A DNA stretch of 37,745 nucleotides from Candidatus Kuenenia stuttgartensis (GTDB taxonomy: Bacteria > Planctomycetota > Planctomycetia > Pirellulales > UBA1268): NCBI GenBank assembly GCA_945860405.1, contig CAMARC010000006.1, positions 1 to 37,745 on the forward strand, read 5' to 3'. Below, piece after piece: positions 8,914 to 18,485 of this stretch; position 1 is the first letter of the stretch; every line of letters starts with the position of its first letter. Made by a program: the position numbers and the translations under genes. A model generated the notes under the pieces. That model was not told the origin of the DNA. It saw only the letters and a list, made by a program, of their open reading frames with translations, and made no database searches.

Positions 8914-9660
8914 ATGACTCGACTTCCCCCCCAACGCTGCGCTGCCGGCTTCATCTTTGCCCTCGAGACCGAGGCCGATCCATTCGCCGCACGCGTCTGC
9001 GACGCGACGATCCTCCGCGGCCCGCTGCTTTCGTTCCACGAGGGAACGATCGCCGGGCGACGGGTGGCCTGGGTCGTCTCGGGAGCCGGGATCGCCGCTG
9101 CCGGCCGGGCCGCCACGGTGCTCCTCGAAGGGCACGCCCCCGGGCTCCTGGTCAGCGCCGGATTCGCAGGGGGCCTCGACCCGGCGCTCGCCCGGGGGGC
9201 TTTGGTGCTCGCCACCGGCGCGGTGCGCGCAGGGGCCCCACGACTTCCTCTGGCTCAGTTCGCCTCCCTGCTTCCGGCAGCCTCCACCGACGTGGACATC
9301 GTCACCGTCGACTCGATCGTGGCCACGACCGCGGCGAAGCGCGACCTCCATGCCGCCACTGGCGCAAGCATCGTCGACATGGAGACCTACGCCGTGGCGG
9401 CGGCCGCTACCGCGGCAAGGATCCCCTGTGCCTCGGTGCGAATCGTGTCGGACGGGGCCGGGGATGAACTTCCCGCCGACCTAGCCCGGCTCGTGACTCC
9501 CCAGTCGGCGTTTCGTCGCGCCGGAGCCGCCCTGGCCGCGATCGGCCGGAAGCCCGCCGCCGCGGGGACGATGTGGCGGCTGTGGGAAAACGCCGTCGTC
9601 GACGGTCGCGCCCTCGCCGCGGCGCTCGAACGCCTCGTCGCTGCCCTCCCGGAAGCATGA
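8914..9660 (+). CDS. hpnG: Hopanoid-associated phosphorylase / nucleosidase-like protein (HpnG-like)
   Basis: Nucleoside phosphorylase-like fold motifs (VSGAGIAAAGRAA, LLVSAGFAGGLDPAL, IVDMETYAVAAAA, VRIVSDGAGDELP) adjacent to the hpnE-D-C cluster. Confidence 0.78.
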   Translation: MTRLPPQRCAAGFIFALETEADPFAARVCDATILRGPLLSFHEGTIAGRRVAWVVSGAGIAAAGRAATVLLEGHAPGLLVSAGFAGGLDPALARGALVLATGAVRAGAPRLPLAQFASLLPAASTDVDIVTVDSIVATTAAKRDLHAATGASIVDMETYAVAAAATAARIPCASVRIVSDGAGDELPADLARLVTPQSAFRRAGAALAAIGRKPAAAGTMWRLWENAVVDGRALAAALERLVAALPEA

Positions 9661-9701
9661 TCGAAGGTGCCTTGGCCCGGTCGTGACCGATGCCGCCCGG
9701 A

Positions 9702-11105
9702 TCAGGCGCCGAACAGCAGTCGGGCAAGCAGGCCGCGGGGCAGATCGGGGGAAAGCCCGCGGTCCTGGCGGCGCAGTCCCTCAGGCGCCACCACCGGTAG
9801 CAGCGTCGCCGCCGCGATTCGACCGCTCCGCACGGCCCCTTCCATCGTCGATGGCCACCCCGTGGCGGTCCAATCCCCCGCCAGCGTCAGATTCCTGATC
9901 CGCGTGGCAGCCCCAGGGCGGACAGCATCGACGCCGGGGCGCACCGAGAGAACGGCGGTCGGATCGGTCACCACCCGACTGCCGAGGAGCGTTGCGGTCC
10001 GCGCTGCGGGAAAAACCTCGCGGAGCTCGTCGACGACCGTGGCCACGAGCCGATCGCGATCACCACCGAGCAGGCCGCGCGAAGCGCTGATCACCACCTG
10101 GCAGTAGCCGGCGCCGGGCGCGCCTTCAGCGGCCTCGGACCGAAACACCCACTGCGACACGCGCCCCACGAGCACGGCATGGGGCAGATCGATGACTTGC
10201 CGGTCGAACCACAGATGGACGGCCGTGATCGGCGACGCCGCGAGTCGTTCCTCGGCCTGTGGAATCAACTCCGGTACGAGTCGCGCCGCGGCCCGCCAAG
10301 GGACGGCGACGATGACACCATCACAGGCCACCACCCCTCCCGGGATACCGACACCACGAACTTCGTCTTCGTCGCGCTCGATGCCCTGGACGGGCGTGCC
10401 TGTTTCGATCCGCACGCCGGTCTCCCGCAACCAGTCGAGCAATCGCTCGCCAAAGAGGACGCCGAGCGGCTCTACCGGCACGTGGAGATCGGCGGCTTTG
10501 GGGTGGGCGAGAAATCCGTCGACGGCCACCTTGCGCGCCGCCGAAACGCTGACGAGATCAATCGACTCGCCGAGGGCACTTTCCAGCACCGGCTGCCAGA
10601 AGAGCCGCACGACCCGCTCCGGCTGGCCGATCCGCTCGAGCCAGGCCGCCGCGGTGTCGTCGAGCGCCGGCCCGCGTGTCCGGGCGAGGCGGAGCATCCC
10701 GAGGCCGAGCCGGGCACGCTCCCACCACGAGAAGTGCCGCATCCCGAAGAGGAGCGGAGCGAGGTGGAGCGGCGCCGGCAGGCTCGACCATGGAGTGCAT
10801 GCCGAGCGCTCCCCTGTAGGCGAGATGAACCACAGCGTCCGGTCGTGCCGCAGGCTCCCCGCGAACCCCGCTCGACCGGCGAGATCGAGGAAGTTGGTGC
10901 AGCACCCCATCGCCACATGCTGGCAGGCATCGACGAGCCCACCACCGACGGGATCATCGAACGAGGCGGCGCGTCCCCCGACCCGCCGCCGCGCTTCGAG
11001 CACCGTCACCCGACAGCCTCCGTCGACGAGCGCCGCGGCAGCAGCGAGGCCGGCCAGCCCGGCACCGACGACAACGACATGGGGCGCGGTGGGTGCGTTC
11101 ACCAT
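9702..11105 (-). CDS. hpnE: Squalene-associated FAD-dependent desaturase HpnE
   Basis: VVVVGAGLAGLAAAAALVDGGCRVTVLEARRRVGGRAASF Rossmann motif, C-terminal LTLAGDWTATGWPSTMEGAVRSGRIAA; overlaps hpnD. Confidence 0.93.
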   Translation of the reverse strand: MVNAPTAPHVVVVGAGLAGLAAAAALVDGGCRVTVLEARRRVGGRAASFDDPVGGGLVDACQHVAMGCCTNFLDLAGRAGFAGSLRHDRTLWFISPTGERSACTPWSSLPAPLHLAPLLFGMRHFSWWERARLGLGMLRLARTRGPALDDTAAAWLERIGQPERVVRLFWQPVLESALGESIDLVSVSAARKVAVDGFLAHPKAADLHVPVEPLGVLFGERLLDWLRETGVRIETGTPVQGIERDEDEVRGVGIPGGVVACDGVIVAVPWRAAARLVPELIPQAEERLAASPITAVHLWFDRQVIDLPHAVLVGRVSQWVFRSEAAEGAPGAGYCQVVISASRGLLGGDRDRLVATVVDELREVFPAARTATLLGSRVVTDPTAVLSVRPGVDAVRPGAATRIRNLTLAGDWTATGWPSTMEGAVRSGRIAAATLLPVVAPEGLRRQDRGLSPDLPRGLLARLLFGA

Positions 11106-11986
11106 GGTTCACCAATTCCCCGGGGGCCGGTGGCTACCGCCATCAAGGCCGCCCCGGCAAGGAGCGGCTTCGGAGGGCTCACGCGCTTGAAAAAAATCCC
11201 GGCTCCGCTGCGTCGCACGGCGTGGAAGATGGTTCGATAGGCCCCATACATCGCCCGGAAGACGATCCGTCCATCGGTCGAGAGCAGTCCGTCGAGGGCC
11301 CGAGCCCGCCGGTAGTAGCCACCGGCCCTGGCGACCTCGATCGCCGCAAGTCGACGGAGGGCATCGGCCGCCTCCGGGCGACGGAGGTCGGCTCTACTGC
11401 ATCCGGCAGCGGCGAGGTCCGCGGCAGGAAGATAGAGCCTGCCACGGTCGAGATCCTCCGGGATGTCGCGGAGGATATTGGTCAGCTGGAAAGCCAATCC
11501 ACAGGCGTGCCCCGCGGGGATCGCCTCCGACGAACGGAATCCCCAGATGTGGATGGCCGCGAGGCCGACGGCGCTGGCGACGCGGCCGCAGTAGAGTTCG
11601 AGCGCACCGACATCGGAGATGTCGAGAGGGTGGAGATCCATTCGCACGCCGTCGAGCACGGCCCGGAGGTAGTCGGGGGGGATGCCGTATCGGCGCACGG
11701 TGTCGACCAGCGCCCGAATCACCGGGTCGGCCGAACCGGCGCCCCGCAGAGCCCCTTCGAGGTCGGCGGCAAACGCGTCGAGGGCCACTTCCGCGGACCG
11801 GGGATCGACCTTTTCCCCCTCGGCTCCGTCGACGATGTCATCCGCCCGACGGCAGAAGGCATAGAGCGCCGTGGTACCGCGGCGTTTCTCCGCTGGGAGG
11901 AGACGGATCGGCAGGGCGAAGCTCGAACCGCTCCTCCGGAGAAGCGCGGCACAGGCCTCGTGATCGGCGGCAAGCCCGCTGCTCAT
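11099..11986 (-). CDS. hpnD: Presqualene diphosphate synthase HpnD
   Basis: Trans-isoprenyl synthase motifs SGSSFALPIRLLPAEKRRGTTALYAFCRRADDIVD and AFQLTNILRDIPEDLDRGRLYLP. Confidence 0.94.
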   Translation of the reverse strand: MSSGLAADHEACAALLRRSGSSFALPIRLLPAEKRRGTTALYAFCRRADDIVDGAEGEKVDPRSAEVALDAFAADLEGALRGAGSADPVIRALVDTVRRYGIPPDYLRAVLDGVRMDLHPLDISDVGALELYCGRVASAVGLAAIHIWGFRSSEAIPAGHACGLAFQLTNILRDIPEDLDRGRLYLPAADLAAAGCSRADLRRPEAADALRRLAAIEVARAGGYYRRARALDGLLSTDGRIVFRAMYGAYRTIFHAVRRSGAGIFFKRVSPPKPLLAGAALMAVATGPRGIGEPW

Positions 11987-12981
11987 CGCCCCCCCCGAAA
12001 CCGATCCGCGACCGTTCCCCAGGCAACGGCAAGCGCCGCCCGGGCCGCGAGGCGGGATTTCTGCAAGCGCCCCAGCGACGGACGGGCCCGGAGGGTGTCG
12101 AAGCCGATCGCTTGAATAGCATCGGCCACGGCACGTCCACCGGCGAGAAACATCCCGATCGCGGCCCGCAGGCTCCGCGGTGCGCGACGGGCAAGAGGGG
12201 CGCCTGCATCGAAAAGACCGCGAGCCCAGTCAACCTCGTCACGAATCAAAGCCTTGAAGGCGGGGGTGCCGGTCGGTTCGTCGAGCGTCGACTCCGCGAC
12301 CCCATGCCGACGGAGATCCTCGGCCGGCAGGTAAACCCGGCCGGCGCGCCGGTCCCGCCGGACATCCTGCCAGAAGTTCACCAACTGCAGCCCCGTGCAG
12401 ATTCGATCCGACATCGCCACCAACTCTGGATCGCGACACTCCTCGAGCCCGAGGACGATGCGGCCCACCGGATCGGCGGATCGCCGACAGTAGGCGACGA
12501 GGTCGTCCCGCGTGCCATAGCGCACCGTGGCCCCGCGGGCGTCGAAGCGCTGATCCTCGTCGAAGGCATCGAGGAGGTGGGCAAAAGGCTCGATCCCCAG
12601 GCCGGTGCGCCGGACGGTATCGGCCAGCGCCACGAACACCGGATGGTCGGGCCGGCCGGCGAAGCAGGCCTCCAGTCGGCGCCGCCATGCGCCGAGCGCT
12701 TCCTCCGCTGCAGCAGGGGAGGGAGCCTCGTCGGCGAGATCGTCACTCCACCGGGCGTAGGCGTAGACGTTGGCGAGGTCCTGACGGAGACGGGAGGGAA
12801 CGATCCGGCTAGCGACGGTGAAGTTCTCGTAGTGGCTCTCCGCGACCTGGCGACACCAGCTCTCGGCGGCGGCCAGATCGAGGCTGACCGGCACCTCGTG
12901 GAGGATCCACGGGGTGGCATCCCGGCAGTCGGGATCGGTGCCCGGAGTGCCGTCCGTCGGCTGGATGGTGGGGCGAACCAT
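11983..12981 (-). CDS. hpnC: Hydroxysqualene-forming / squalene synthase HpnC
   Basis: SHYENFTVASRIVPSRLRQDLANVYAYARWSDDLADE and LQLVNFWQDVRRDRRAGRVYLPAEDL; 4-bp overlap with hpnD; ATG at 12981. Confidence 0.93.
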   Translation of the reverse strand: MVRPTIQPTDGTPGTDPDCRDATPWILHEVPVSLDLAAAESWCRQVAESHYENFTVASRIVPSRLRQDLANVYAYARWSDDLADEAPSPAAAEEALGAWRRRLEACFAGRPDHPVFVALADTVRRTGLGIEPFAHLLDAFDEDQRFDARGATVRYGTRDDLVAYCRRSADPVGRIVLGLEECRDPELVAMSDRICTGLQLVNFWQDVRRDRRAGRVYLPAEDLRRHGVAESTLDEPTGTPAFKALIRDEVDWARGLFDAGAPLARRAPRSLRAAIGMFLAGGRAVADAIQAIGFDTLRARPSLGRLQKSRLAARAALAVAWGTVADRFRGGR

Positions 12982-12994
12982 GGCGTGGACGGCT

Positions 12995-13049
12995 CTTTCC
13001 GGGGTGGACAGCGTGAACAAAAGCCATGGATGCCTTTGTCGCCGGAAAG
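12995..13049. promoter_or_regulatory. Inverted half-sites CTTTCCGG ... CCGGAAAG in the hpnC/ispH divergent intergenic region
   Basis: Perfect 8-bp arms at 12995-13002 and 13042-13049 in the 133-bp divergent gap. Confidence 0.45.
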
Positions 13050-13114
13050 CTAGGATATCCGGTTCGCCTCCTGCCTGCCCCCCCGCTCCCGTCAATTCCA
13101 GCCTGGAACGCACG

Positions 13115-14065
13115 ATGAAGATCCTCCTTGCCGGCCCCCGCGGTTTCTGTGCCGGTGTCAACATGGCGATCGAGACGCTGGAGACGGCGATCCGCATTCA
13201 CGGCACCCCGATCTACGTCTATCACGAGATCGTCCACAACAAGCATGTTGTCGATCGGTTCGTGCGCGAGGGGGCGGTGTTCGTCGATCGGGTGGAGGAA
13301 GTGCCTGAGGGTGCGGTGCTGCTGTTCTCGGCACACGGCGTCGCTCCGGAGGTCCGGCGGGTTGCGGCCGAGCGCCGGCTTCTGGCGATCGATGCCACCT
13401 GTCCCCTCGTGACGAAGGTTCATCTCGAAGCGATCAAGTACGCCAAGAGCGGTCACCGCATCGTGCTCATCGGTCACGAGGGGCACGACGAGGTGATCGG
13501 GACCATGGGGCAGGCGCCGGAGGCGTTCACGCTCGTCGATTCCCCGGAGGAGGTCGACGGCCTCACCTTCGGCCCGGACGATCGTCTCGCCTATCTGACC
13601 CAGACGACGCTCTCCGTCGACGACGCTTCCCGGATCATCACCCGCTTGAAAGCCAGGTTCCCCCAGATCGTCGGCCCGCCGAAGGATGACATCTGCTACG
13701 CCACTCAAAACCGCCAGGAGGCCGTCCGCACCCTCGCCGATGACGCCGATGTCGTGATCGTGCTGGGAAGTCAAAACAGTTCAAACAGCCAGCGGCTCGC
13801 CGAGCTCGCCCGCGAACGGGGCATTCCTTCCCATCTCATCGATGGTGCCAACGAGATCGACGCCGGCTGGTTCCGTGGCGACGAAACGGTGGTCATCACC
13901 GCGGGGGCGAGCGCCCCGGAGAGCGTTGTCCAGGATTGCGTCCGCTGGCTCCAGGAGCGCTACCAGGCGACCGTGGAAGAGCGATCGATCCGCGAGGAGG
14001 ATGTCTATTTCCCTCTCCCGAAGGAACTCCGCTCAGGGACGGCCTCACGGCCCCAGAACTCCTGA
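13115..14065 (+). CDS. ispH: 4-hydroxy-3-methylbut-2-enyl diphosphate reductase
   Basis: MKILLAGPRGFCAGVNMAIETLE, VYHEIVHNKHVVDRF, VLLFSAHGVAP, DATCPLVTKVH, YLTQTTLSVDD, DICYATQNRQEAV, GSQNSSNSQRL, ITAGASAPESVV. Confidence 0.98.
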   Translation: MKILLAGPRGFCAGVNMAIETLETAIRIHGTPIYVYHEIVHNKHVVDRFVREGAVFVDRVEEVPEGAVLLFSAHGVAPEVRRVAAERRLLAIDATCPLVTKVHLEAIKYAKSGHRIVLIGHEGHDEVIGTMGQAPEAFTLVDSPEEVDGLTFGPDDRLAYLTQTTLSVDDASRIITRLKARFPQIVGPPKDDICYATQNRQEAVRTLADDADVVIVLGSQNSSNSQRLAELARERGIPSHLIDGANEIDAGWFRGDETVVITAGASAPESVVQDCVRWLQERYQATVEERSIREEDVYFPLPKELRSGTASRPQNS

Positions 14066-14093
14066 TCCGACGCCTCGAACGGCCATCAGGGCT

Positions 14094-15767
14094 TCAGTGC
14101 TGGAGCTTCTTGTAGCGGAAGCGGTGGGGCTCGTCGGCAGCCATCCCTTGACGCTCGCGGCGGTTGACTTCGTACGCCTCGAAGTTTCCCTCGCAGACGT
14201 GGACGTAGCCGTCTCCCTCGAAGGCGATGATGTGGGTGGCCAGGCGATCGAGGAACCACCGGTCGTGGGTGATGACCACCACCGATCCGGCGAAGCTCGT
14301 GATCCCTTCTTCCAAGGAACGGAGCGTGTCGACGTCGAGATCGTTGGTCGGTTCGTCGAGCAGGAGGAGGTTGGACCCAGCGCGGAGGAGTTTCGCGAGA
14401 TGGACGCGGTTGCGTTCACCACCCGACAGCGTCCCGACCTTCTTCTGCTGGTCTGGCCCCTGGAAGTTGAACTTGGCGACGTAGCTGCGGGCATTCACGG
14501 TCCGCTTGCCGAGTTCGATCGTGTCGTGGCCGCCGGAGATCTCCTCGAACACCGTCTTGGCAGGATCGAGGGCATCGCGACTCTGGTCGACATAGCCGAT
14601 ATCGACGGTGGGCCCGACACGGAGCGTGCCTGAATCGGGCTTCTCCTGGCCGACGAGCATCCGGAAGAGCGTCGTCTTGCCGGCGCCATTGGGGCCGATG
14701 ATGCCGACGATCCCGCCGGGGGGGAGGCGGAAGGAGAGGTTTTCAAACAGGACCTTGTCGCCGAAGGCCTTGGAGAGCCCCTCCCCCTCGATGACGAGAT
14801 CGCCGAGCGAACGGCTGGCCGGGATGAAGATTTCCACCTCGGAATCGCGGGTGGCGGCCTGCTCGGCGGCCAGTTTTTCGTAGGAAGCGACCCGGGCCTT
14901 GCTCTTGGCCTGCCGCGCCTTCGGCGACATCCGGATCCACTCGATCTCCTTGTCGAGCGTCTTCTGGCGGGCGCTGGCCTGCTTCTCCTCGAGTTCGAGA
15001 CGGGCCTTCTTTTGGAAGAGCCACGACGAGTAGTTCCCCTCGAAGGGGATTCCCCGCCCGTGATCGACCTCGAGGATCCACTTCGCGACGTTGTCGAGGA
15101 AGTAACGGTCGTGGGTCACAGCGACGACCGTGCCGGGATACTCGGCGAGGTGCTTTTCGAGCCAGTCGACGCTCTCGGCGTCGAGATGGTTCGTCGGTTC
15201 GTCGAGGAGGAGCATGTCGGGGCGCTCGAGGAGGAGTTTGCACAGCGCCACGCGCCGCCGCTCGCCGCCGGAGAGGTTGGTCACCTCCCAGTCACCAGGA
15301 GGGAGGTTCATCGCGTCCATCGCGATCTCCACCTGCCGATCCAGATCCCAGGCCCCGCGGGCCTCGATCTGGTCTTGGACCGCCGCCTGCTCCGCCAGCA
15401 GCTTTTCCATCTCCTCCGGCTCCATCGGCTCACCGAGCCGGGCGTTGATCGCCTCGAAACGGGCCAGGATCGCCCGCGTCGGCGCGACCGCCTCCATGAC
15501 GTTCTCGAACACGGTCTTCGTCGTGTCGAGCTTCGGCTCCTGCTCGAGGTAGCCGGCGGTGTAGCCATCGGCGAGGCGGGTCTCCCCCTCATATTCCTTG
15601 TCGATGCCCGCCATGATCTTCATGAGCGTGCTCTTCCCGGCGCCGTTGCGGCCGAGGAGTCCGATCTTCGCCCCCGGATAGAAGGCGAGGTTGACGTTCT
15701 TGAGGAGTTCCCGCTGTCCGAACTTCTTGGTCAGGTCGGTGATCTGATAGATGAAGGCGGCGCCCAT
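14094..15767 (-). CDS. ettA: ABC-F protein, energy-dependent translational throttle EttA
   Basis: Two ABC cassettes ([26 protein letters not shown]), two LSGGE signatures, ABC-F linker; N-terminus [34 protein letters not shown] is EttA-like. ATG at 15767. Confidence 0.95.
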   Translation of the reverse strand: MGAAFIYQITDLTKKFGQRELLKNVNLAFYPGAKIGLLGRNGAGKSTLMKIMAGIDKEYEGETRLADGYTAGYLEQEPKLDTTKTVFENVMEAVAPTRAILARFEAINARLGEPMEPEEMEKLLAEQAAVQDQIEARGAWDLDRQVEIAMDAMNLPPGDWEVTNLSGGERRRVALCKLLLERPDMLLLDEPTNHLDAESVDWLEKHLAEYPGTVVAVTHDRYFLDNVAKWILEVDHGRGIPFEGNYSSWLFQKKARLELEEKQASARQKTLDKEIEWIRMSPKARQAKSKARVASYEKLAAEQAATRDSEVEIFIPASRSLGDLVIEGEGLSKAFGDKVLFENLSFRLPPGGIVGIIGPNGAGKTTLFRMLVGQEKPDSGTLRVGPTVDIGYVDQSRDALDPAKTVFEEISGGHDTIELGKRTVNARSYVAKFNFQGPDQQKKVGTLSGGERNRVHLAKLLRAGSNLLLLDEPTNDLDVDTLRSLEEGITSFAGSVVVITHDRWFLDRLATHIIAFEGDGYVHVCEGNFEAYEVNRRERQGMAADEPHRFRYKKLQH

Positions 15768-16012
15768 CGGGAAGTCTTCTGTACGGAGGGGTGGGATCGC
15801 GGCCGGGCCGCGGGCAGGAGGGATCGCCCATGATACCACCCCTGGCCGGAATCGTGGACGGCGCCACCCGCGCATCCCCCCGGCCGCCGGAGCCGCTGAT
15901 GATCGTGGTGGCGGGGGGCTGATGGACTGCGGCATCCCCATCCACTACGATTCCCGCGGCGGCATCGATCCGAGGTCGCCGCCCCCAGAAACGGCGAGGA
16001 GAATCCGAATCC

Positions 16013-16882
16013 ATGGCTGGCTACGCGAATCCCGAAGTCCTTGTGAGCACCGAGTGGGTGGCCGAGCACGGCCACGATCCGAAGGTGCGGATCGTCGAAT
16101 CGAACGAGGACCGGGCGCTTTACACCCAGGGGCACGTGGCCGGCGCTGTCGAGATCGACTGGCAGGTCGACCTCCAGGATCAGGTCAGGCGTGACTACGT
16201 CGACCGGGCCGGGTTCGAGAAGCTCTGCCGCGACAACGGGATTTCCAACGACACGACCGTCGTGTTCTACGGCGACAAGAACAACTGGTGGGCCTGCTAC
16301 GCGTTCTGGGTGTTCAAGCTCTACGGCCATCCCGATTGCCGGATCATGAACGGCGGCCGGAAGAAGTGGCAACTCGAGGGACGGGCTTGGTCGACCGACC
16401 GTCCTGATGTGAAGCCCGGACACTACACGGCCCCCGAGCAGGATGGCTCGGTGCGTGCCCTCCGCGACGAAGTTCTCAAGCATCAGAAGGGGGGAAGGCC
16501 CCTCGTCGACGTCCGCTCGCCCGAGGAGTATTGCGGCGATCGGCTCCACATGCCCGACTATCCCAACGAGGGGGCGCTCCGTGGCGGCCACATCCCCGGC
16601 GCCGTCAACATCCCCTGGCCGCTGTCGGTCAACGACGATGGCACATTCAAGTCGGCCAAGGATCTCGAGAAGCTCTACGTGAAGGGGGCGGGGCTAAAGC
16701 GTCGCTCCCCCACGATCGCCTATTGCCGGATCGGCGAGCGGTCGAGCCTGACGTGGTTTGTCCTCACCTTCCTCCTCGGATTCGCGAAGGTGAAGAACTA
16801 CGACGGATCGTGGATGGAATGGGGCAACTGCGTCGGGGTGCCGGTCGTCAAGGGAACCACCCCCGATGGCTCGCCGGCGTGA
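16013..16882 (+). CDS. Thiosulfate sulfurtransferase (tandem rhodanese)
   Basis: [36 protein letters not shown]; active-site loop [15 protein letters not shown]. Confidence 0.94.
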   Translation: MAGYANPEVLVSTEWVAEHGHDPKVRIVESNEDRALYTQGHVAGAVEIDWQVDLQDQVRRDYVDRAGFEKLCRDNGISNDTTVVFYGDKNNWWACYAFWVFKLYGHPDCRIMNGGRKKWQLEGRAWSTDRPDVKPGHYTAPEQDGSVRALRDEVLKHQKGGRPLVDVRSPEEYCGDRLHMPDYPNEGALRGGHIPGAVNIPWPLSVNDDGTFKSAKDLEKLYVKGAGLKRRSPTIAYCRIGERSSLTWFVLTFLLGFAKVKNYDGSWMEWGNCVGVPVVKGTTPDGSPA

Positions 16883-16976
16883 CTGGTGGCACGCACGAAT
16901 GCTGTGCCGCCGCTGGGGCGCCACCGTCTGTTTTTTTCGATTGATCGAACCGAATCCGTTTTCCTGAACCGCCTTC

Positions 16977-17426
16977 ATGAGCACCGTCGCCCACCGGATC
17001 GATTCGATTGTCGAGGACTTCGCCGACCTCGAAGGGCGGGAGAAACTCGAACTCCTCCTCGAGTTTGCCGCCCGGCTTCCCGCGCTTCCTCCCCACATCG
17101 CGTCGCAGCGTGCCAGCGGTGACCACCGCGTCCACGAGTGTCAGACGCCGGTCTATCTCTGGCCGGAGCTGACTGCCGACGGCGCGAAGCTCCACGCCGA
17201 GGTCGCGGCCGAGGCTCCGACGGTGATGGGATTCGTCGCCATCCTCGCCGAGGCCGTCGATGGCCGTCCTGTCGACGAGGTGCTGATGATCCGCGACGAT
17301 CTCCTCGAGCGGATGGGATTGGCCCAAGTGCTCGGGATTCTCCGCACCCGCGGCCTGCGGGCGATTCTTGGCCATATCAAGCGTGGGCTGCTTGCCGCCT
17401 CCACCCCCCTGAAGGATTCCCCATGA
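16977..17426 (+). CDS. sufE: SufE family Fe-S/sulfur acceptor protein
   Basis: DFADLEGREKLELLLEFAARLPALP...VHECQTPVYLWPEL (acceptor Cys) and MGLAQVLGILRTRGLRAILGHIK. Confidence 0.92.
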   Translation: MSTVAHRIDSIVEDFADLEGREKLELLLEFAARLPALPPHIASQRASGDHRVHECQTPVYLWPELTADGAKLHAEVAAEAPTVMGFVAILAEAVDGRPVDEVLMIRDDLLERMGLAQVLGILRTRGLRAILGHIKRGLLAASTPLKDSP

Positions 17427-18433
17427 CCCGCGGTGTCGTCGCCGGTATCGATCTCGGGGGAACGGCCATCAACTACACCTTCCTCGATTCGGCTGGGCGA
17501 TTCCTCATCGAAGGTCTCTGCGAGCATCCCGCCCGGAGCGTCGAAGGGCCTGATGTCTGCCTCGCGCAGATCGTTGACGGGCTTGCCATCGCCGCCGGCC
17601 GAGCGGGACTGGACCTGTCCGACGTGGCAGCGATCGGCCTGGATACCCCCGGCCCGGCCAGCGCTGACGGCGTGCTCAGCCGCCGGGGCTCGACGAACTT
17701 CGCCCACGCCGCCTGGGCCGGCTTCGACATCCGCTCAGGCGTCTCCACCCGGATAGGCCTTCCGGTCACCTACCTCAACGACGGCAACGCAGCAGCGCTG
17801 TGGGGCCATGTCGCCCTCTTCGGTGACGACTCCGAAGCCACGAGCGTCGCGGCGATCGTGGGGACCGGGCTCGGCGGCGGCGTGATCCATGGTGGTAGGG
17901 TCGTGGCAGGGAGACGCGGATTCGGTGGCGAGCTCGGCCATGTCCTCATCCCCTGGACGTTGATCCCCGGGATCGAGGGGATCGATCCGGCCTGCAATTG
18001 CGGAAGGACGGGAGATCTCGAATCGCTCTGTTCGCTGACGGCGATCCGCCGCACGATTCTTCCCTGGTTCCTCGCCAAGAACCCAGGGCACGAACTCGCC
18101 CGACTGGCTGATCCCGCCGAGGCCGCCAAGCGGGTCCGTGGGCTGGCGGAGCGCGGCGACGAGCTTTGCCGGGAGGTGTTCCGCGTGCAGGCCCGGGCCC
18201 TCGGCCTGTTCTTCGACGAGATGGTCAACGTGTTCGATCCCGACGCCCTGATCGTGGGGGGAGGAGCCGTCGAGACCAGCGCCGCCTTCCGCGATTGGTT
18301 TGTTGACGAGATCCGCCGGGGCATGCCGACCCAACGCGAGGAACAGGCCGGGATCCCGATCCATGTCATCCGTGACGGTGACACGGCCGGCGCCCGGGGC
18401 GCGGCGATTGAAGCGGCGCGGACGCTGGCCTGA
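17423..18433 (+). CDS. ROK family sugar kinase / glucokinase-like protein
   Basis: AGIDLGGTAINYTFLD, IGLDTPGPAS, LNDGNAAALWGH, IVGTGLGGGVIHGGRVV, GELGHVLIP, CNCGRTGDLESLCS; 4-bp ATGA overlap with sufE. Confidence 0.93.
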   Translation: MTRGVVAGIDLGGTAINYTFLDSAGRFLIEGLCEHPARSVEGPDVCLAQIVDGLAIAAGRAGLDLSDVAAIGLDTPGPASADGVLSRRGSTNFAHAAWAGFDIRSGVSTRIGLPVTYLNDGNAAALWGHVALFGDDSEATSVAAIVGTGLGGGVIHGGRVVAGRRGFGGELGHVLIPWTLIPGIEGIDPACNCGRTGDLESLCSLTAIRRTILPWFLAKNPGHELARLADPAEAAKRVRGLAERGDELCREVFRVQARALGLFFDEMVNVFDPDALIVGGGAVETSAAFRDWFVDEIRRGMPTQREEQAGIPIHVIRDGDTAGARGAAIEAARTLA

Positions 18434-18449
18434 TCCGTCCCCCTCTTGC

Positions 18450-18485
18450 CCGCTACGCCACCCGATCCCGCTACGCCACCCGATC
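18450..18485. repeat. Perfect tandem 18-bp duplication CCGCTACGCCACCCGATC x2 spanning the hpnH stop codon
   Basis: Read directly at 18450-18467 and 18468-18485. Confidence 0.92.

Noticed and set aside
7072-9351. 759-aa minus-strand ORF antisense to the second porin and hpnG
   Set aside because: Shadow ORF typical of high-GC DNA; composition rich in G/R/D/E/H with no recognisable domain, while the plus strand encodes a clear porin and phosphorylase.
14063-14096. Short imperfect inverted repeat (CCTGAT...ATCAGG) between convergent ispH and ettA
   Set aside because: Only 6-bp arms with a long loop and no U-tract; too weak to call a terminator.
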